This document shows positions 30,833-40,779 of a stretch of DNA of 64,000 bases, one piece after another. Within the stretch, counting starts at the first letter, position 1. Each line of letters begins with the position of its first letter. The notes beneath the pieces were generated by a model. The model saw nothing but the letters and a program-made list of their open reading frames with translations. It did no database searches and was not told the origin of the DNA. Source of the stretch: Rhodobiaceae bacterium (GTDB taxonomy: Bacteria > Pseudomonadota > Alphaproteobacteria > RS24). The position numbers and the translations under genes are program-made. Location of the stretch: contig PBLK01000016.1 in NCBI GenBank assembly GCA_002721725.1, positions 47,704 through 111,703 on the forward strand, given 5' to 3'.

Positions 30833-31735
30833 TCAAATACCCTTGCGATTGAAAAATCCTGCAATGTCGCGCAGCGCCGTTTTTGCTTCTGGCACAAAGC
30901 GATGGGCAATTTGGTGCACATGCGGCATATCGGGCCAAATCTGCAATTCGGCATCGACATTAGCTTTTTCGGCATTTTCCACTAGGCGCGTGCTATCATC
31001 AAACAATACTTCTTCCGAGCCGACTTGCACAAACATTGGTGGAAACCCTGCCAAATCGGCAAAAACCGGTGATATAAGCGGATTTTTCTTATCCTGATTG
31101 GGGCAATACCAATCAATTGCTTGCGGCATGCGCTCGACATCAATCATCGGGTCACGCTCGGCACGCTCTTTATGTGAACGACCGGAAATTGTCAAATCGG
31201 TCCAAGGCGAGAGAAGCGCGACCGCTTTCGGCTGTGCCTTGCCGTGTTCGCGCAATTTTTGCATCAAAGCAAGGCTAAGTCCGCCGCCCGCACTGTCACC
31301 GGCAAGCAGCATTTTCTCCGGTATTACCCCTTCTTCTATTAAATAATCATAGGCCTGCTCGGCATCTTCAATTGCGCTAGGATAGGGGTGTTCGGGAGCC
31401 AGTCGGTAATCGACAATAAGACCGCGAATGCCAGCAAATTCACACAACCTCGAGACCATCGAGCGATGGGTTTCAATGCTGCCCAGCACATAGCCACCGC
31501 CATGCAGATATAACAATGTTCGATCGGCATTTTCATCGCCGACCCATTCGGCGTCCATTGTGCCAATTTTACAAGCTAACCCCGGCTTGGTTTGCCCCAT
31601 AATCAGGCTGAGTATCCTGCCACGATTTTCGCCGTTGCGCACCATTTCGAGGCCTTTAATACCGTCGGGTAGAAGACCGCTGCGCAAAGCTCGACGCAGC
31701 AAACTACTAAATAATTTTGCTCTTACACTTGCCAT
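30833..31735 (-). CDS. Alpha/beta hydrolase (hormone-sensitive-lipase-like esterase)
   Basis: LYLHGGGYVLGSIETHRSMVSRL, LLAGDSAGGGLSLALMQKLRE; likely start MASVRAKLF. Confidence 0.88.
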   Translation of the reverse strand: MASVRAKLFSSLLRRALRSGLLPDGIKGLEMVRNGENRGRILSLIMGQTKPGLACKIGTMDAEWVGDENADRTLLYLHGGGYVLGSIETHRSMVSRLCEFAGIRGLIVDYRLAPEHPYPSAIEDAEQAYDYLIEEGVIPEKMLLAGDSAGGGLSLALMQKLREHGKAQPKAVALLSPWTDLTISGRSHKERAERDPMIDVERMPQAIDWYCPNQDKKNPLISPVFADLAGFPPMFVQVGSEEVLFDDSTRLVENAEKANVDAELQIWPDMPHVHQIAHRFVPEAKTALRDIAGFFNRKGI

Positions 31736-31774
31736 AAGACCCTCCCAAGCCAGAGATGAAAGTAGCCTATAAAT

Positions 31775-31840
31775 CCGAAAAAGCAAAACGCCCGACCTGA
31801 TGAGGTGGAGGAGTGCTCCTCATCCAGGCAGGCCGGGCGT
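31775..31840 (-). terminator. Rho-independent terminator of hsp20
   Basis: Minus strand ACGCCCGGCCTGCCTGGATGAGGAGCACTCCTCCACCTCATCAGGTCGGGCGTTTTGCTTTTT: long stem plus T-rich tail. Confidence 0.75.
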
Positions 31841-31864
31841 CAGACTTGGCTTTAGACGAAAAGT

Positions 31865-32305
31865 CTATGCGGCCAATGTCTTGGCAATATCAATCTTACG
31901 GGGCTTCTCAGCCTCGGGGATTTCGCGCTCAAAGGCGATATGCAGCAAACCCTTATCGAGATGCGCGCCGGTGACGCGCACTTGATCGGCCAGCTGGAAG
32001 CGGCGTTCAAAATTACGCGCCGCAATGCCTTGATATAGAACATTGGCGTTTTGGCCGTCTTCTTCCTCGGCTTGGCGCGTGCCGCGCACGGTCAGGGCAC
32101 CGCCGCGTTGTTCAATATCCAACTCATCTTCGCCAAAACCGGCCACCGCCATTGTTAAGCGATAATTATGCTCATCAATGCGCGCGACATTATAGGGGGG
32201 AAATGCCGAGCTTTTTTCTGCCGACTGCACGGCATCGAAAAGGCTGGCCAAACGGTCAAAACCGATGGTTGAGCGGTAAAGTGGGGTCAAATCAAAACGG
32301 TTCAT
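31865..32305 (-). CDS. Small heat-shock protein (Hsp20/IbpA-like)
   Basis: MNRFDLTPLYRSTIGFDRLASLFDAV; alpha-crystallin core GFGEDELDIEQRGGALTVRGTR, YQGIAARNFERRFQLADQV. Start set by SD AAGGAG spacing. Confidence 0.93.
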   Translation of the reverse strand: MNRFDLTPLYRSTIGFDRLASLFDAVQSAEKSSAFPPYNVARIDEHNYRLTMAVAGFGEDELDIEQRGGALTVRGTRQAEEEDGQNANVLYQGIAARNFERRFQLADQVRVTGAHLDKGLLHIAFEREIPEAEKPRKIDIAKTLAA

Positions 32306-32394
32306 TTTCATCTCCTTCTCAAGAAGCAAGAAATTGTTTTGGCCCTTTGAGGCACCAAAACAGGGTTTGAAAACGGCATGATTGCCGCCCTCAT
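32306..32394 (-). promoter_or_regulatory. ROSE-type RNA thermometer in the hsp20 5' UTR
   Basis: Leader hairpins CGGCA-ATCA-TGCCG and GTTTTGG-N12-CCAAAAC, then 3' hairpin TTGCTTC-TTGA-GAAGGAG masking the SD with a G.G mismatch inside UUGCU/AGGAG. Confidence 0.7.
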
Positions 32395-32399
32395 ACTCG

Positions 32400-32426
32400 A
32401 AATGGGAAGAAAAAATCCGCTTTCAA
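32400..32426 (-). promoter_or_regulatory. Sigma32 (RpoH)-type heat-shock promoter
   Basis: Minus strand TTGAAA-N14-CCCATTT. Confidence 0.7.
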
Positions 32427-32461
32427 AGTCTTGAAACTGAAAAAATTTTTCCTAGTTCGAC

Positions 32462-33808
32462 TTACAGTCCGGCCCAGAAAATCCACAAAATACCGAGCGG
32501 TGACAAATAGCGACCGGCAAACAGCCAAGCGGTAAACAATGCGCCATCATGACCGAAGGCTTTTTTCAAAGCCTCCACCGGCATCACCCAAGCGGCAAAC
32601 AGAATAACGCCCAAACCGCCCAGCGGCATAATATAGGCGGTGACCAGATAATCTTTCATATCGAATAAGCTGCGTCCGGCAATTTTGACATCGGCCCAAA
32701 TGTTGAAAGAAAAAACCGTACTGAGGCCGACCAGAAAGGTGGCGCCAAGCATCACATAAATGGCGCGCTTGCGGCTCCAGCCAAAGCGGTTTTCGGCCCA
32801 GCGAAACATCACTTCAGCCAATGACAGGCCGGAGGTCAGAGCGGCGAAATAAACCAGCACGAAAAACACCAAAGCCAATGCACCGCCAAACGGCATTTGT
32901 CCAAAAGCCAACGGCAATGTAGTGAAAATCAGGCCCGGGCCTGCCGACGGGTCAAGCGATTGACCGAAGACAATGGCAAAAATGCCGATACCGGCGAGAA
33001 TGGCAATGGCCGTATCGGCCAGCGCGATGGTAATGGCCGCCTGCCCGAGATTGATGGATTTATCGAGATAAGCGCCATAAGTGATGAGCATTGCAGCGCC
33101 GACCCCGACTGAGAAAAACCCTTGCCCGACCGCCGATTGAATGACGGCAGGTGTGATTTTTGAAAAATCGGGGGTGAATAAATAGGCCAGTGAGGCACCA
33201 ATATCACCGGCAAGAGCCCCATAAACGGCAATCAATACCAGCATAACCACCAAGCTAGGCATGAGAATGAGGTTGGCGCGCTCCAGTCCGGCTGAAAGCT
33301 GGCGAATGAGTATCAGCCCCAAAAACAGCAAGAAAGAAAATTGGTGGATAATCATTTCATTGGGTGAGGCCAGCAAATTGCCGAACATTGCACCGGCGCT
33401 TTCGGCATTAAGCCCGCCAATTTGGCCGGTCAAGGCGCGGAGAATATAAGCCGACACCCAGCCCGCAATCACCGCGTAAAAGGTCAGCAGCACGAAAGAG
33501 CCGAACACGCCAATGCCGCCAATCGCGCCAAGCGCGGCTGGACGGCTATTTTCAACTGCAATATCGCGCACGCTGGACACGGCATCAGAGCGCCCTTTGC
33601 GTCCGACCAGCAATTCGGCCGCCGCCACCGGAATGGCAATGGCGAAAATGGTAATCAGATAGACGAAAACAAAAGCCCCGCCACCTTGCGTGCCTGCCAT
33701 ATAGGGAAATTTCCAAATATTACCGAGGCCAACAGCAGCGCCGACACAGGCTAAAATGAAACCGATATTGGAAGACCAAAAGGATGTGTTTTTGTGCTGC
33801 GCCATCAT
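32462..33808 (-). CDS. Sodium-dependent transporter (SNF/NSS family)
   Basis: FWSSNIGFILACVGAAVGLGNIWKFPYMAGTQGGGAFVFVYL; start at MMAQHKNTS. Confidence 0.92.
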   Translation of the reverse strand: MMAQHKNTSFWSSNIGFILACVGAAVGLGNIWKFPYMAGTQGGGAFVFVYLITIFAIAIPVAAAELLVGRKGRSDAVSSVRDIAVENSRPAALGAIGGIGVFGSFVLLTFYAVIAGWVSAYILRALTGQIGGLNAESAGAMFGNLLASPNEMIIHQFSFLLFLGLILIRQLSAGLERANLILMPSLVVMLVLIAVYGALAGDIGASLAYLFTPDFSKITPAVIQSAVGQGFFSVGVGAAMLITYGAYLDKSINLGQAAITIALADTAIAILAGIGIFAIVFGQSLDPSAGPGLIFTTLPLAFGQMPFGGALALVFFVLVYFAALTSGLSLAEVMFRWAENRFGWSRKRAIYVMLGATFLVGLSTVFSFNIWADVKIAGRSLFDMKDYLVTAYIMPLGGLGVILFAAWVMPVEALKKAFGHDGALFTAWLFAGRYLSPLGILWIFWAGL

Positions 33809-33928
33809 GATCCCCTTTATAAAAACCGTCCCGACAGTGGCAGATTGGGTTGGTTTTGGCAATCATCGGCTTGCCAAGCGCGGTGTGATTCCGCACATTG
33901 TCAAATATCGGACATCAGGGGATGGTTT

Positions 33929-34894
33929 ATGATGGTAAAAATCAAATGGGACGCGCCCTCGCGTTTCGTAGAGATTGACGGCAATCCGGTACCGCAAGGG
34001 GCTGATGTCGGTATGCATAAAATGCGCGACGGTAAAATGTTGCGCGGCGCGGTGTTTCCGTCGGAGGGAGAAACGCGCGGCACGCTGGTTTTGATGACCG
34101 GCTATTCCGAATTTATTGAAAAATATTTTGAAACCATAGGCGATTTCACACGGCTCGGTTATCTGGTGGTGATGCCCGAATGGCGCGGTCACGGTCTGTC
34201 TGATGGCGATGGGCGCGAGCCGACGCGCCTGCACTTGAAAGATTTCGATATCAATCTGCGCGATTTGGAAGACCGTTGGGAAAAACTAATCGCGCCGCTG
34301 CCTAAGCCGCATGTCGGGCTGGCGCATTCTATGGGTGGGCAAATATCTCTTCGCGCCGTGCAAGCACATCCTGAGTGGTTGGCCGGCTTGGCGCAGTGCG
34401 CGCCCATGCATAGACTGCCCATTCCCGCCCCGCTCATGGCCATTGCCAAAACTGTTAGCCTATTTTACCGCCTGCTCGGCAAGGCCGATAGCTGGAACCC
34501 ACTGCAAGGCCAAGCGGTGCGCCCGGGCGTTGCCGAAACCAATGATGTAACCAATGATTTTGACCGCTTCCGCCGCACCGGCACGCTTTATGTCAGCGAC
34601 CCGCAATTGCAGGTCAATGGCGCCAGTCTGGGCTGGTTTGCCACAGCCGATAAGGCTATGGCCGATACGCGCCGTCCGGCCTTTTTGCAGAGCATTGCCA
34701 CGCCGCTTTTTATCGGCTCGGCTGAAGAAGAAATGCTGGTTGATAATAAAGCTCATACTCATGTGCTGGCTCACGTGCAAAACGGTAGCGGCAAGCTATT
34801 TAAGGCCGGCAAGCACGAATTAATGATGGAAAAAGACGCGGTGCGCGAAGCATTTATCGCAGATGTGGCGGCATTTTTTGATCGGCTCAATTAG
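33929..34894 (+). CDS. Alpha/beta hydrolase (lysophospholipase-like)
   Basis: TLVLMTGYSEFIEKYFETIGDFTRLGYLVVMPEWRGHGLSDG, VGLAHSMGGQISLRA; start at MMVKIKW. Confidence 0.88.
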   Translation: MMVKIKWDAPSRFVEIDGNPVPQGADVGMHKMRDGKMLRGAVFPSEGETRGTLVLMTGYSEFIEKYFETIGDFTRLGYLVVMPEWRGHGLSDGDGREPTRLHLKDFDINLRDLEDRWEKLIAPLPKPHVGLAHSMGGQISLRAVQAHPEWLAGLAQCAPMHRLPIPAPLMAIAKTVSLFYRLLGKADSWNPLQGQAVRPGVAETNDVTNDFDRFRRTGTLYVSDPQLQVNGASLGWFATADKAMADTRRPAFLQSIATPLFIGSAEEEMLVDNKAHTHVLAHVQNGSGKLFKAGKHELMMEKDAVREAFIADVAAFFDRLN

Positions 34895-35685
34895 CCGTTC
34901 AGAATATCTAATGCCGCTTGATGCACGGCCTTGTCGCCGGTCGCAATTATTTGCCCACCTTGCATAACATTGCCACCCTGCCAATCGGTAATGATGCCGC
35001 CGGCTTCTTCGACAATTGGGATAAGCGCTTGAATGTCATAAGGCTGCAATACCTGCTCAACCACCAAATCAATATGACCGCTCGCCAAAAGGGCATAATT
35101 ATAACAATCACCGCCATAACGCGTCAGTTGCACGGCATCGCTCAGCCTCTGCCAAACCGCCTCTTCATCTGTTCCGACAAATAATTGCGGCGTGGTGGTG
35201 GCTAATATGGCTTTGTCTAAGCGGTCGCACGCGCGGCAGGTAATTTTTGTGTCTTGCCCGTCATGACGCAAAAACGCGCCGTCTCCGGCGGTGGCGAAAT
35301 AGCGCTCGCCGGAGAAAGGCTGGTCCATTATCCCGAGCGGGACGATTTTGCCATTATTCATAGCGATCAAAGTGCCCCAAGTTGGCATACCGGAAATAAA
35401 AGCGCGCGTGCCATCAATAGGGTCGAGCACCCATTGCCATTCATTGCCGTGTTTGACACCAAATTCCTCGCCATGGATGCCATGTGCCGGATAATGCGTT
35501 TCTATGAGCCCGCGTATGGCTGCCTCGGCATTGCGGTCGGCTTCGGTGACCGGGTCAAAGCCGAGCTCTATTTTATTTTCGACAGAGGGCAAATTTCGGA
35601 ATAAGGGCAGACTAACTCGCGCTGCCGCGTCGGCCAGTTGGTGGGCGAAAGACAGCAGCTCTTTAAGTGTCGGCGCGTCAGTCAT
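34891..35685 (-). CDS. Inositol monophosphatase family protein (histidinol-phosphatase-like)
   Basis: FDPVTEADRNAEAAIRGLIETHYPAHGIHGEEFG, WVLDPIDGTRAFISGMPTWGTLIA, GGDCYNYALLASGHIDLVVE. Confidence 0.9.
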   Translation of the reverse strand: MTDAPTLKELLSFAHQLADAAARVSLPLFRNLPSVENKIELGFDPVTEADRNAEAAIRGLIETHYPAHGIHGEEFGVKHGNEWQWVLDPIDGTRAFISGMPTWGTLIAMNNGKIVPLGIMDQPFSGERYFATAGDGAFLRHDGQDTKITCRACDRLDKAILATTTPQLFVGTDEEAVWQRLSDAVQLTRYGGDCYNYALLASGHIDLVVEQVLQPYDIQALIPIVEEAGGIITDWQGGNVMQGGQIIATGDKAVHQAALDILNG

Positions 35686-35713
35686 GGATAAATCTTTGCG
35701 TTCACTGATGGCT

Positions 35714-36625
35714 TTATTCAGCTGCCGAGCGCGTCGGGTCGGGCAATGAAGCATCGAGCCATTGAGGTAGTTGCGCGGCAAGCGAAACCACCAATTCGGT
35801 CAACTCAGTTTGCAGGCGTTCAAAACCGGCATGCTTGGTATAATTATCCTCATCCATATAAATGGAGCGGTTAATTTCAATCTGCACTGCATGTATGCCG
35901 TCAGCAGGCCGGCCATATCGGTCGGTAATATAACCACCGGCATAAGGTTTATTGCGGGCCACCAGCCAGCCGCGCTTGCTCAACTCTCCTTCCAACCAAT
36001 CACAAAGCCGATTGTCGCAAGAGCGGCCATGACGATCGCCCAGCACAAAATCGATGCGTCGGCCTTCTGCCGATAGGCGAGTAGCTTGAGACGGCATAGA
36101 GTGGACGTCTAAAAGCATTGCATAGCCGGCATGTTTTCGCATGTTGCTCAATTCTGCTTCCAGCTTGCTGTGGAACGGTTGATAGATTTTTTTGATTCGA
36201 GCTTCGGCTTCAGAAAAACGCAATCTACCAGCATATATCGGAATATTTTCTGCTACCAGTCTTGGCACTGTGCCAAGGCCGGCCGCGGCTCGTGCGGAAC
36301 GGCGGTCAATGTGCGCGGGAAGCGTGTCTTCAAACAAAGCCTGCTCAAGCTCATAAGGAGCGCGGTTCAAATCGACATAGGCGCGGGGATAATGCGCCGA
36401 CAAAACGCCAATGCCATGCTGCGGTGCGCGAGCAAGCAAAGCGTCAACAAACATGTCTTCCGAAAGCCGGATTTGATGCGCGTCAAGACACGAAGAATCC
36501 ATAAAACTTTGGGGATAATAAGACCCACTATGCGGCGAGGTGAGTAAGAGAGACCCTGCACCACCAGTGCCATTGGCGGCGGGAGTGAAGATAAAAGCCT
36601 GCTCGTCATTTGCACTCATGACCAA
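35714..36625 (-). CDS. N-formylglutamate amidohydrolase
   Basis: LLLTSPHSGSYYPQSF, HYPRAYVDLNRAPYELE, LLDVHSMPS, ..GDRHGRSCDNRLCDWLE.., HAVQIEINRSIYMDE. Confidence 0.88.
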   Translation of the reverse strand: MVMSANDEQAFIFTPAANGTGGAGSLLLTSPHSGSYYPQSFMDSSCLDAHQIRLSEDMFVDALLARAPQHGIGVLSAHYPRAYVDLNRAPYELEQALFEDTLPAHIDRRSARAAAGLGTVPRLVAENIPIYAGRLRFSEAEARIKKIYQPFHSKLEAELSNMRKHAGYAMLLDVHSMPSQATRLSAEGRRIDFVLGDRHGRSCDNRLCDWLEGELSKRGWLVARNKPYAGGYITDRYGRPADGIHAVQIEINRSIYMDEDNYTKHAGFERLQTELTELVVSLAAQLPQWLDASLPDPTRSAAE

Positions 36626-36796
36626 ATATTAGCATCTTTGGGTCGGAAAATATATGGCGTATTGGCGCACCCTAAAAGCGCGGGCCGATAGAGGATTTGT
36701 CAAGATTTTGCGTGATAAGACCGGATTATAAGGATCGCGATTATTGTCACGCCTTCAGGCTATGCTAGACTATTGGCAAAATAGGGGGAGAGAAAT

Positions 36797-37942
36797 ATGC
36801 GATCGACAATCTGTGATATGTTCAACTTGGAGTTTCCACTTGTTGCCTTTACACATTGCCGCGATGTGGTGGTGGCCGTCTCAAAGGCCGGCGGCATGGG
36901 TGTGTTTGGCGCGGTGAATTTGTCTCCGAACCGGTTAAAGCAAGAGCTGGAATGGATTGACGCCCATATTGACGGGAAACCATACGGGGTCGATCTGATA
37001 GTGCCGAATAAATTTGAGGGCAAGGGTGAGCGCGTCGAGGCGTCGGCTATGGCTAAGAAAATTCCGCAAACACACCATGATTTTGTAAATAACCTGTTGG
37101 CGGAATACGATATCGAACCCGCAGCCCAAAACGGGGAAGAAGGTTTAAGTAGCAGTACATTCGCGAATAATTTGCAGGAGGAAGGAGCGTTGAGGGCGAT
37201 GGAAGTCGCCTTTGAATATCCGATTGCAATTATTGTCAACGCACTCGGCGTACCCCCACAAAGTATGAAAGATATGGCGGCCCATCATGGTGTGAAGGTC
37301 GGCGCGCTAGTGGGCTCTAAAGAACATGCTATGGCTCAGGTTTCTGCCGGAGTCGATGTGGTGATCGCCGCGGGCGGAGAAGCTGGCGGGCATTGCGGCG
37401 ATGTTTCAACTATGGTTCTAGTGCCCGAGATCTGTCGCGCTTTTGAAAATATGAATGTAAGTGCCCCGGTGTTGGCGGCCGGCGGCATTACTACTGGCAC
37501 GCAAATGGCCGCAGCTATGAGCATGGGAGCAGCGGGCGCTTGGTGCGGCTCGGTCTGGTTGACGACCAGTGAGGCGGAAACCAATCCGGTGGTGAAGGAA
37601 AAAATGCTGGCTGCCTCCTCGAGCGACACGGTGCGCTCGCGCGCGCGAACGGGCAAACACTCACGCCAATTAAGCAGCCCCTGGACCCAAGCTTGGGAAA
37701 GCGAGGGGGCGCCGGAGCCTCTGCCTATGCCCTTGCAAGGCATGGTCAGTGAACCCCCGCTTGGGCGCATCGACAAGTTGTCGCAGAGCGGCCACGAAGG
37801 CGCGCGGCGATTAGCGACTTATTGGGTAGGTCAGGGCGTTGGGTTGATGACTGAATCTCTGTCAGCCGGACAAGTGGTACAGCAATTTAAAGAAGACTTT
37901 GTTAGCGCATATGAAAAGCTTGCCGCGGCTGTAAATCATTGA
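36797..37942 (+). CDS. Nitronate monooxygenase
   Basis: FPLVAFTHCRDVVVAVSKAGGMGVFGAVNL, GVDVVIAAGGEAGGHCGDVSTMVLVPEI, PVLAAGGITTGTQMAAAMSMGAAGAWCGSVWL. Confidence 0.88.
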   Translation: MRSTICDMFNLEFPLVAFTHCRDVVVAVSKAGGMGVFGAVNLSPNRLKQELEWIDAHIDGKPYGVDLIVPNKFEGKGERVEASAMAKKIPQTHHDFVNNLLAEYDIEPAAQNGEEGLSSSTFANNLQEEGALRAMEVAFEYPIAIIVNALGVPPQSMKDMAAHHGVKVGALVGSKEHAMAQVSAGVDVVIAAGGEAGGHCGDVSTMVLVPEICRAFENMNVSAPVLAAGGITTGTQMAAAMSMGAAGAWCGSVWLTTSEAETNPVVKEKMLAASSSDTVRSRARTGKHSRQLSSPWTQAWESEGAPEPLPMPLQGMVSEPPLGRIDKLSQSGHEGARRLATYWVGQGVGLMTESLSAGQVVQQFKEDFVSAYEKLAAAVNH

Positions 37943-38012
37943 CGGGTTTTGCGGCATTGCCCTTGGCAGACCGGTTGTTTTGCGATAAGACAGCGTCCTT
38001 GCCGTTTGGTAG

Positions 38013-38087
38013 GGGCGATTAGCTCAGCGGGAGAGCACTACATTGACATTGTAGGGGTCACTGGTTCAATCCCAGTATCGCCCACCA
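38013..38087 (+). tRNA. tRNA-Val (anticodon GAC), CCA encoded
   Basis: GGGCGAT...ATCGCCC-A-CCA; anticodon arm CTACA-TTGACAT-TGTAG; T-arm CTGGTTCAATCCCAG. Confidence 0.95.
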
Positions 38088-38167
38088 GCGCATTTCAAGG
38101 ACAACAACTCAAAATCAAAAAATTTTTACCGCCATGTTTTTTGTGGCAGGAGGCGGTCAATATAGCG

Positions 38168-38371
38168 TCAGGTAGCAATTACCAAGTTGACAGCCGAAAA
38201 TTTACCATTGTTTCCTTGCTGCTTCTCGAAAGACACTTTCATGTCTTCTTTGAGGGTCAGGCCGCTTTCTTGAACAGCGGAGATGTGGACAAATACATCA
38301 TCTTGTCCTTCCACAGCAATAAAACCATACCCTTTATCGGCGTTGAACCATTTTACGGTGCCTGTAATCAT
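38168..38371 (-). CDS. Cold-shock protein (CspA family)
   Basis: [37 protein letters not shown]. Confidence 0.97.
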   Translation of the reverse strand: MITGTVKWFNADKGYGFIAVEGQDDVFVHISAVQESGLTLKEDMKVSFEKQQGNNGKFSAVNLVIAT

Positions 38372-38684
38372 TTCGTTTCCTTCAACAGTCTCATTTACGT
38401 CGCTTAAAAAGATATGGAAATTATTATCCGAAATTTAGCTGGCCTAAAGAATGGTTAATTGCGAAGGACAGTTAAGTCTCTTTATCACAGATTTATATTG
38501 TAATCCCGTTTTTAAGTTTGATTTGCTTTGCTTCAGGAAGCCTGAAAACTATTTTCTAGCTGCTCTATCGCCTCCATGAGATCAGCACTCGTGCTTTTTT
38601 GTCTCCACTTGTAACATTTCAACGGGGTACTCTTGCGTCGCTCTAAATTTTCAGTTTAGGGTTAATGAAATAGGGATTTTAATC

Positions 38685-39134
38685 ATGCGAATATATTTCA
38701 TTATAGCGCTTTTATTTTCACCTCCTGCTTGGGCAGCGGGAAACTATGGCTACACGCCAGACGCCGGCAAAATGTTGAACGAAGCGAAACAGCTCATTCA
38801 AAAGGAAAAATACAAACGAGCTATTGGTAAATTGGAAAAGGCTATGCGCGACGAGCCTGATAATGCTGATATTTATAATTATCTGGGCTTCGCCTACCGA
38901 AAGTCGGGCAACTATGAAGCCAGCGGTTCGCATTATCAAAAGGCTTTATTTTTGGACCCTAACCATAAATTGGCGCTCGAATATCAAGGCGAATTGTTTT
39001 TGACACTGAACGATATGGCGTCGGCGGAAGCCAATTTGGAGCGGCTCGCAGATTTATGTCCGAAAGGGTGCGGTGAGCGCGATGATTTGGCAAAAGCCAT
39101 TGAACAACATCGAAATGCCCAAGGGGCTAAATGA
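38685..39134 (+). CDS. TPR-repeat periplasmic/secreted protein
   Basis: Signal peptide MRIYFIIALLFSPPAWA; TPR YKRAIGKLEKAMRDEPDNADIYNYLGFAYRKSGNYEASGSHYQKALFLDPNHKLALEYQGEL. Confidence 0.85.
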   Translation: MRIYFIIALLFSPPAWAAGNYGYTPDAGKMLNEAKQLIQKEKYKRAIGKLEKAMRDEPDNADIYNYLGFAYRKSGNYEASGSHYQKALFLDPNHKLALEYQGELFLTLNDMASAEANLERLADLCPKGCGERDDLAKAIEQHRNAQGAK

Positions 39135-39628
39135 TGCGCTTTTTAGCTTTGTTTTTCGTGCTGGCCATTATTGTGCCGGAAAGTGCTCGCGCGCAATCGC
39201 TCGGCAATTTGGCCCAATATCCGCCTGTCAAAAAGAAATTGACCATTACCACAGCAGATGACGGCATGCCCATGCTGATCCCCCAACTGCTTTCTTTGCA
39301 AAGTGGGCGCTACTATAGGTTGACTATAAGTTGCCCCGATGTGCGGGACGACCTTAGAGGGTGGCGAGTTGAAATGGCTGGGCTTTTGAACAACGCCCAT
39401 TTGCGCCTTGTTACGGTCGGCGATATTGAAATTCACCTACAAGGGCTGAGCTTCAACGCCATTGAATGCGATGAAATCGGCGCAGCGCATGTCAGTTTTG
39501 TGCCCATTAAGCCGGGCACATATGAGCTTTATGTTGGAAATGTTCCGCTGGCTGTAGGGCGGCCTATAGGTGAGAGCGGGGTGCAGACGGACGGGAAGTT
39601 TGTTTTCGGTCGCGTTGTTGTAGAGTAA
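39131..39628 (+). CDS. Hypothetical exported protein coupled to the TPR gene
   Basis: ATGA overlap with the TPR gene; signal peptide MMRFLALFFVLAIIVPESARAQ. Confidence 0.65.
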   Translation: MMRFLALFFVLAIIVPESARAQSLGNLAQYPPVKKKLTITTADDGMPMLIPQLLSLQSGRYYRLTISCPDVRDDLRGWRVEMAGLLNNAHLRLVTVGDIEIHLQGLSFNAIECDEIGAAHVSFVPIKPGTYELYVGNVPLAVGRPIGESGVQTDGKFVFGRVVVE

Positions 39629-39762
39629 GTCCTGTGGTTTGAACTGCATGTTGAGCTCCTTGTGAGGCCCTTTTAAAAAAATGCGGCGTTTTAATGCGCT
39701 TCGTCTATTGTGTCAGAGTTGAGGTCCATGTAAACCTGCCTTATCCGCATGAATATTGGGAG

Positions 39763-40170
39763 ATGGTTATAGTGCAGAATTTTGATTTTGTAGGTTGGGC
39801 CGACAGGGTGGCAATATCCACTTCTGGCATATGCGCCTTACACTGTCTTGCATTACCCGTTATCTTGTCGGTTTTTCCAGCCATTGGCGGGGTTTTTATC
39901 GGAGAGGAAGCTTTCCATATTTGGCTGATCTGGGCAGTAGTTCCTTTGAGTTTTTTAAGCCTTTTAGTGGGCTGTCGTAGGCATAAGAGCGCTATGGTGA
40001 TTTATTGCGGTTTATCGGGCGTCGGCATTCTAATTCTATCTGCTTTGTTAGGACACGAAATTATGGGCGAACTAGGTGAACGTTTTTCAACGGTGACTGG
40101 CGCAGCTATTTTAGCCTTTGCTCACATGCAGAACTTTTCATTATGCAGGCAATCTAACTGTGAGAACTAG
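39763..40170 (+). CDS. MerC-domain membrane protein
   Basis: DRVAISTSGICALHCLALPVILSVFPAIGG... GCRRHK..., four TM segments; start uncertain. Confidence 0.7.
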   Translation: MVIVQNFDFVGWADRVAISTSGICALHCLALPVILSVFPAIGGVFIGEEAFHIWLIWAVVPLSFLSLLVGCRRHKSAMVIYCGLSGVGILILSALLGHEIMGELGERFSTVTGAAILAFAHMQNFSLCRQSNCEN

Positions 40171-40248
40171 AGTGAACCGCATACTGGCTATTAACGCTGG
40201 TCGCGTATTGTCTCTATACTGAAAATCTATTTTCGTTGTTTTTTTATA

Positions 40249-40779
40249 GTGGAGACGAAATTGATAAGCGGTGAATTCAAAGAAAACCTTCTAAACGTTT
40301 ATCGCGGCGAGCAATTCGGAGAGGCATTTTATGCGACGCTTCTGGCTGAAACGGATGATGAGAATGAAGTAGTCATTCTTGCCGCGTTGCTCCAACTAGA
40401 AACTGAGGGGAAAGCTAGAGTAAGGCCATTTATTGTCAAATATGGCTTGCCAGCATACGACAACCCTAATTCAATTGCTGGCGGCGTTGAGACAGCGAGG
40501 GGTCTTGAGAATGAGAGCTGGCGGAACAAATTCGAAGCCATGGCAGCCATTATTAGAGAACAGGGTTTGCCCCAGTATGAGGGACTTTTAGAAAAAGTAA
40601 TCCCTGAAGAAGAACCTGAGGCTGCTGAGTTGGCTGAGTTTGTCGCTGCACATGAACGTGTCATTCTGGAGGTTTGCGAGAATGTTGTTAATGGGACCCC
40701 AAACCCTACAAGCCCTTTAGACGATTTTTTGCACTTTCCAATTGCTTCGAGAACCCGCCTCTCGAACGAAGAGAACTAA
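40249..40779 (+). CDS. Hypothetical helical protein, coupled to the downstream GST-like gene
   Basis: GTG start candidate; predominantly helical sequence; stop overlaps ATG of the next CDS. Confidence 0.6.
   Translation: METKLISGEFKENLLNVYRGEQFGEAFYATLLAETDDENEVVILAALLQLETEGKARVRPFIVKYGLPAYDNPNSIAGGVETARGLENESWRNKFEAMAAIIREQGLPQYEGLLEKVIPEEEPEAAELAEFVAAHERVILEVCENVVNGTPNPTSPLDDFLHFPIASRTRLSNEEN

Noticed and set aside
38580-38605. AGCAC-TC-GTGCT followed by TTTTTT as a terminator
   Set aside because: Loop of two bases is too tight and no upstream gene on that strand clearly needs it; not confident enough to list.
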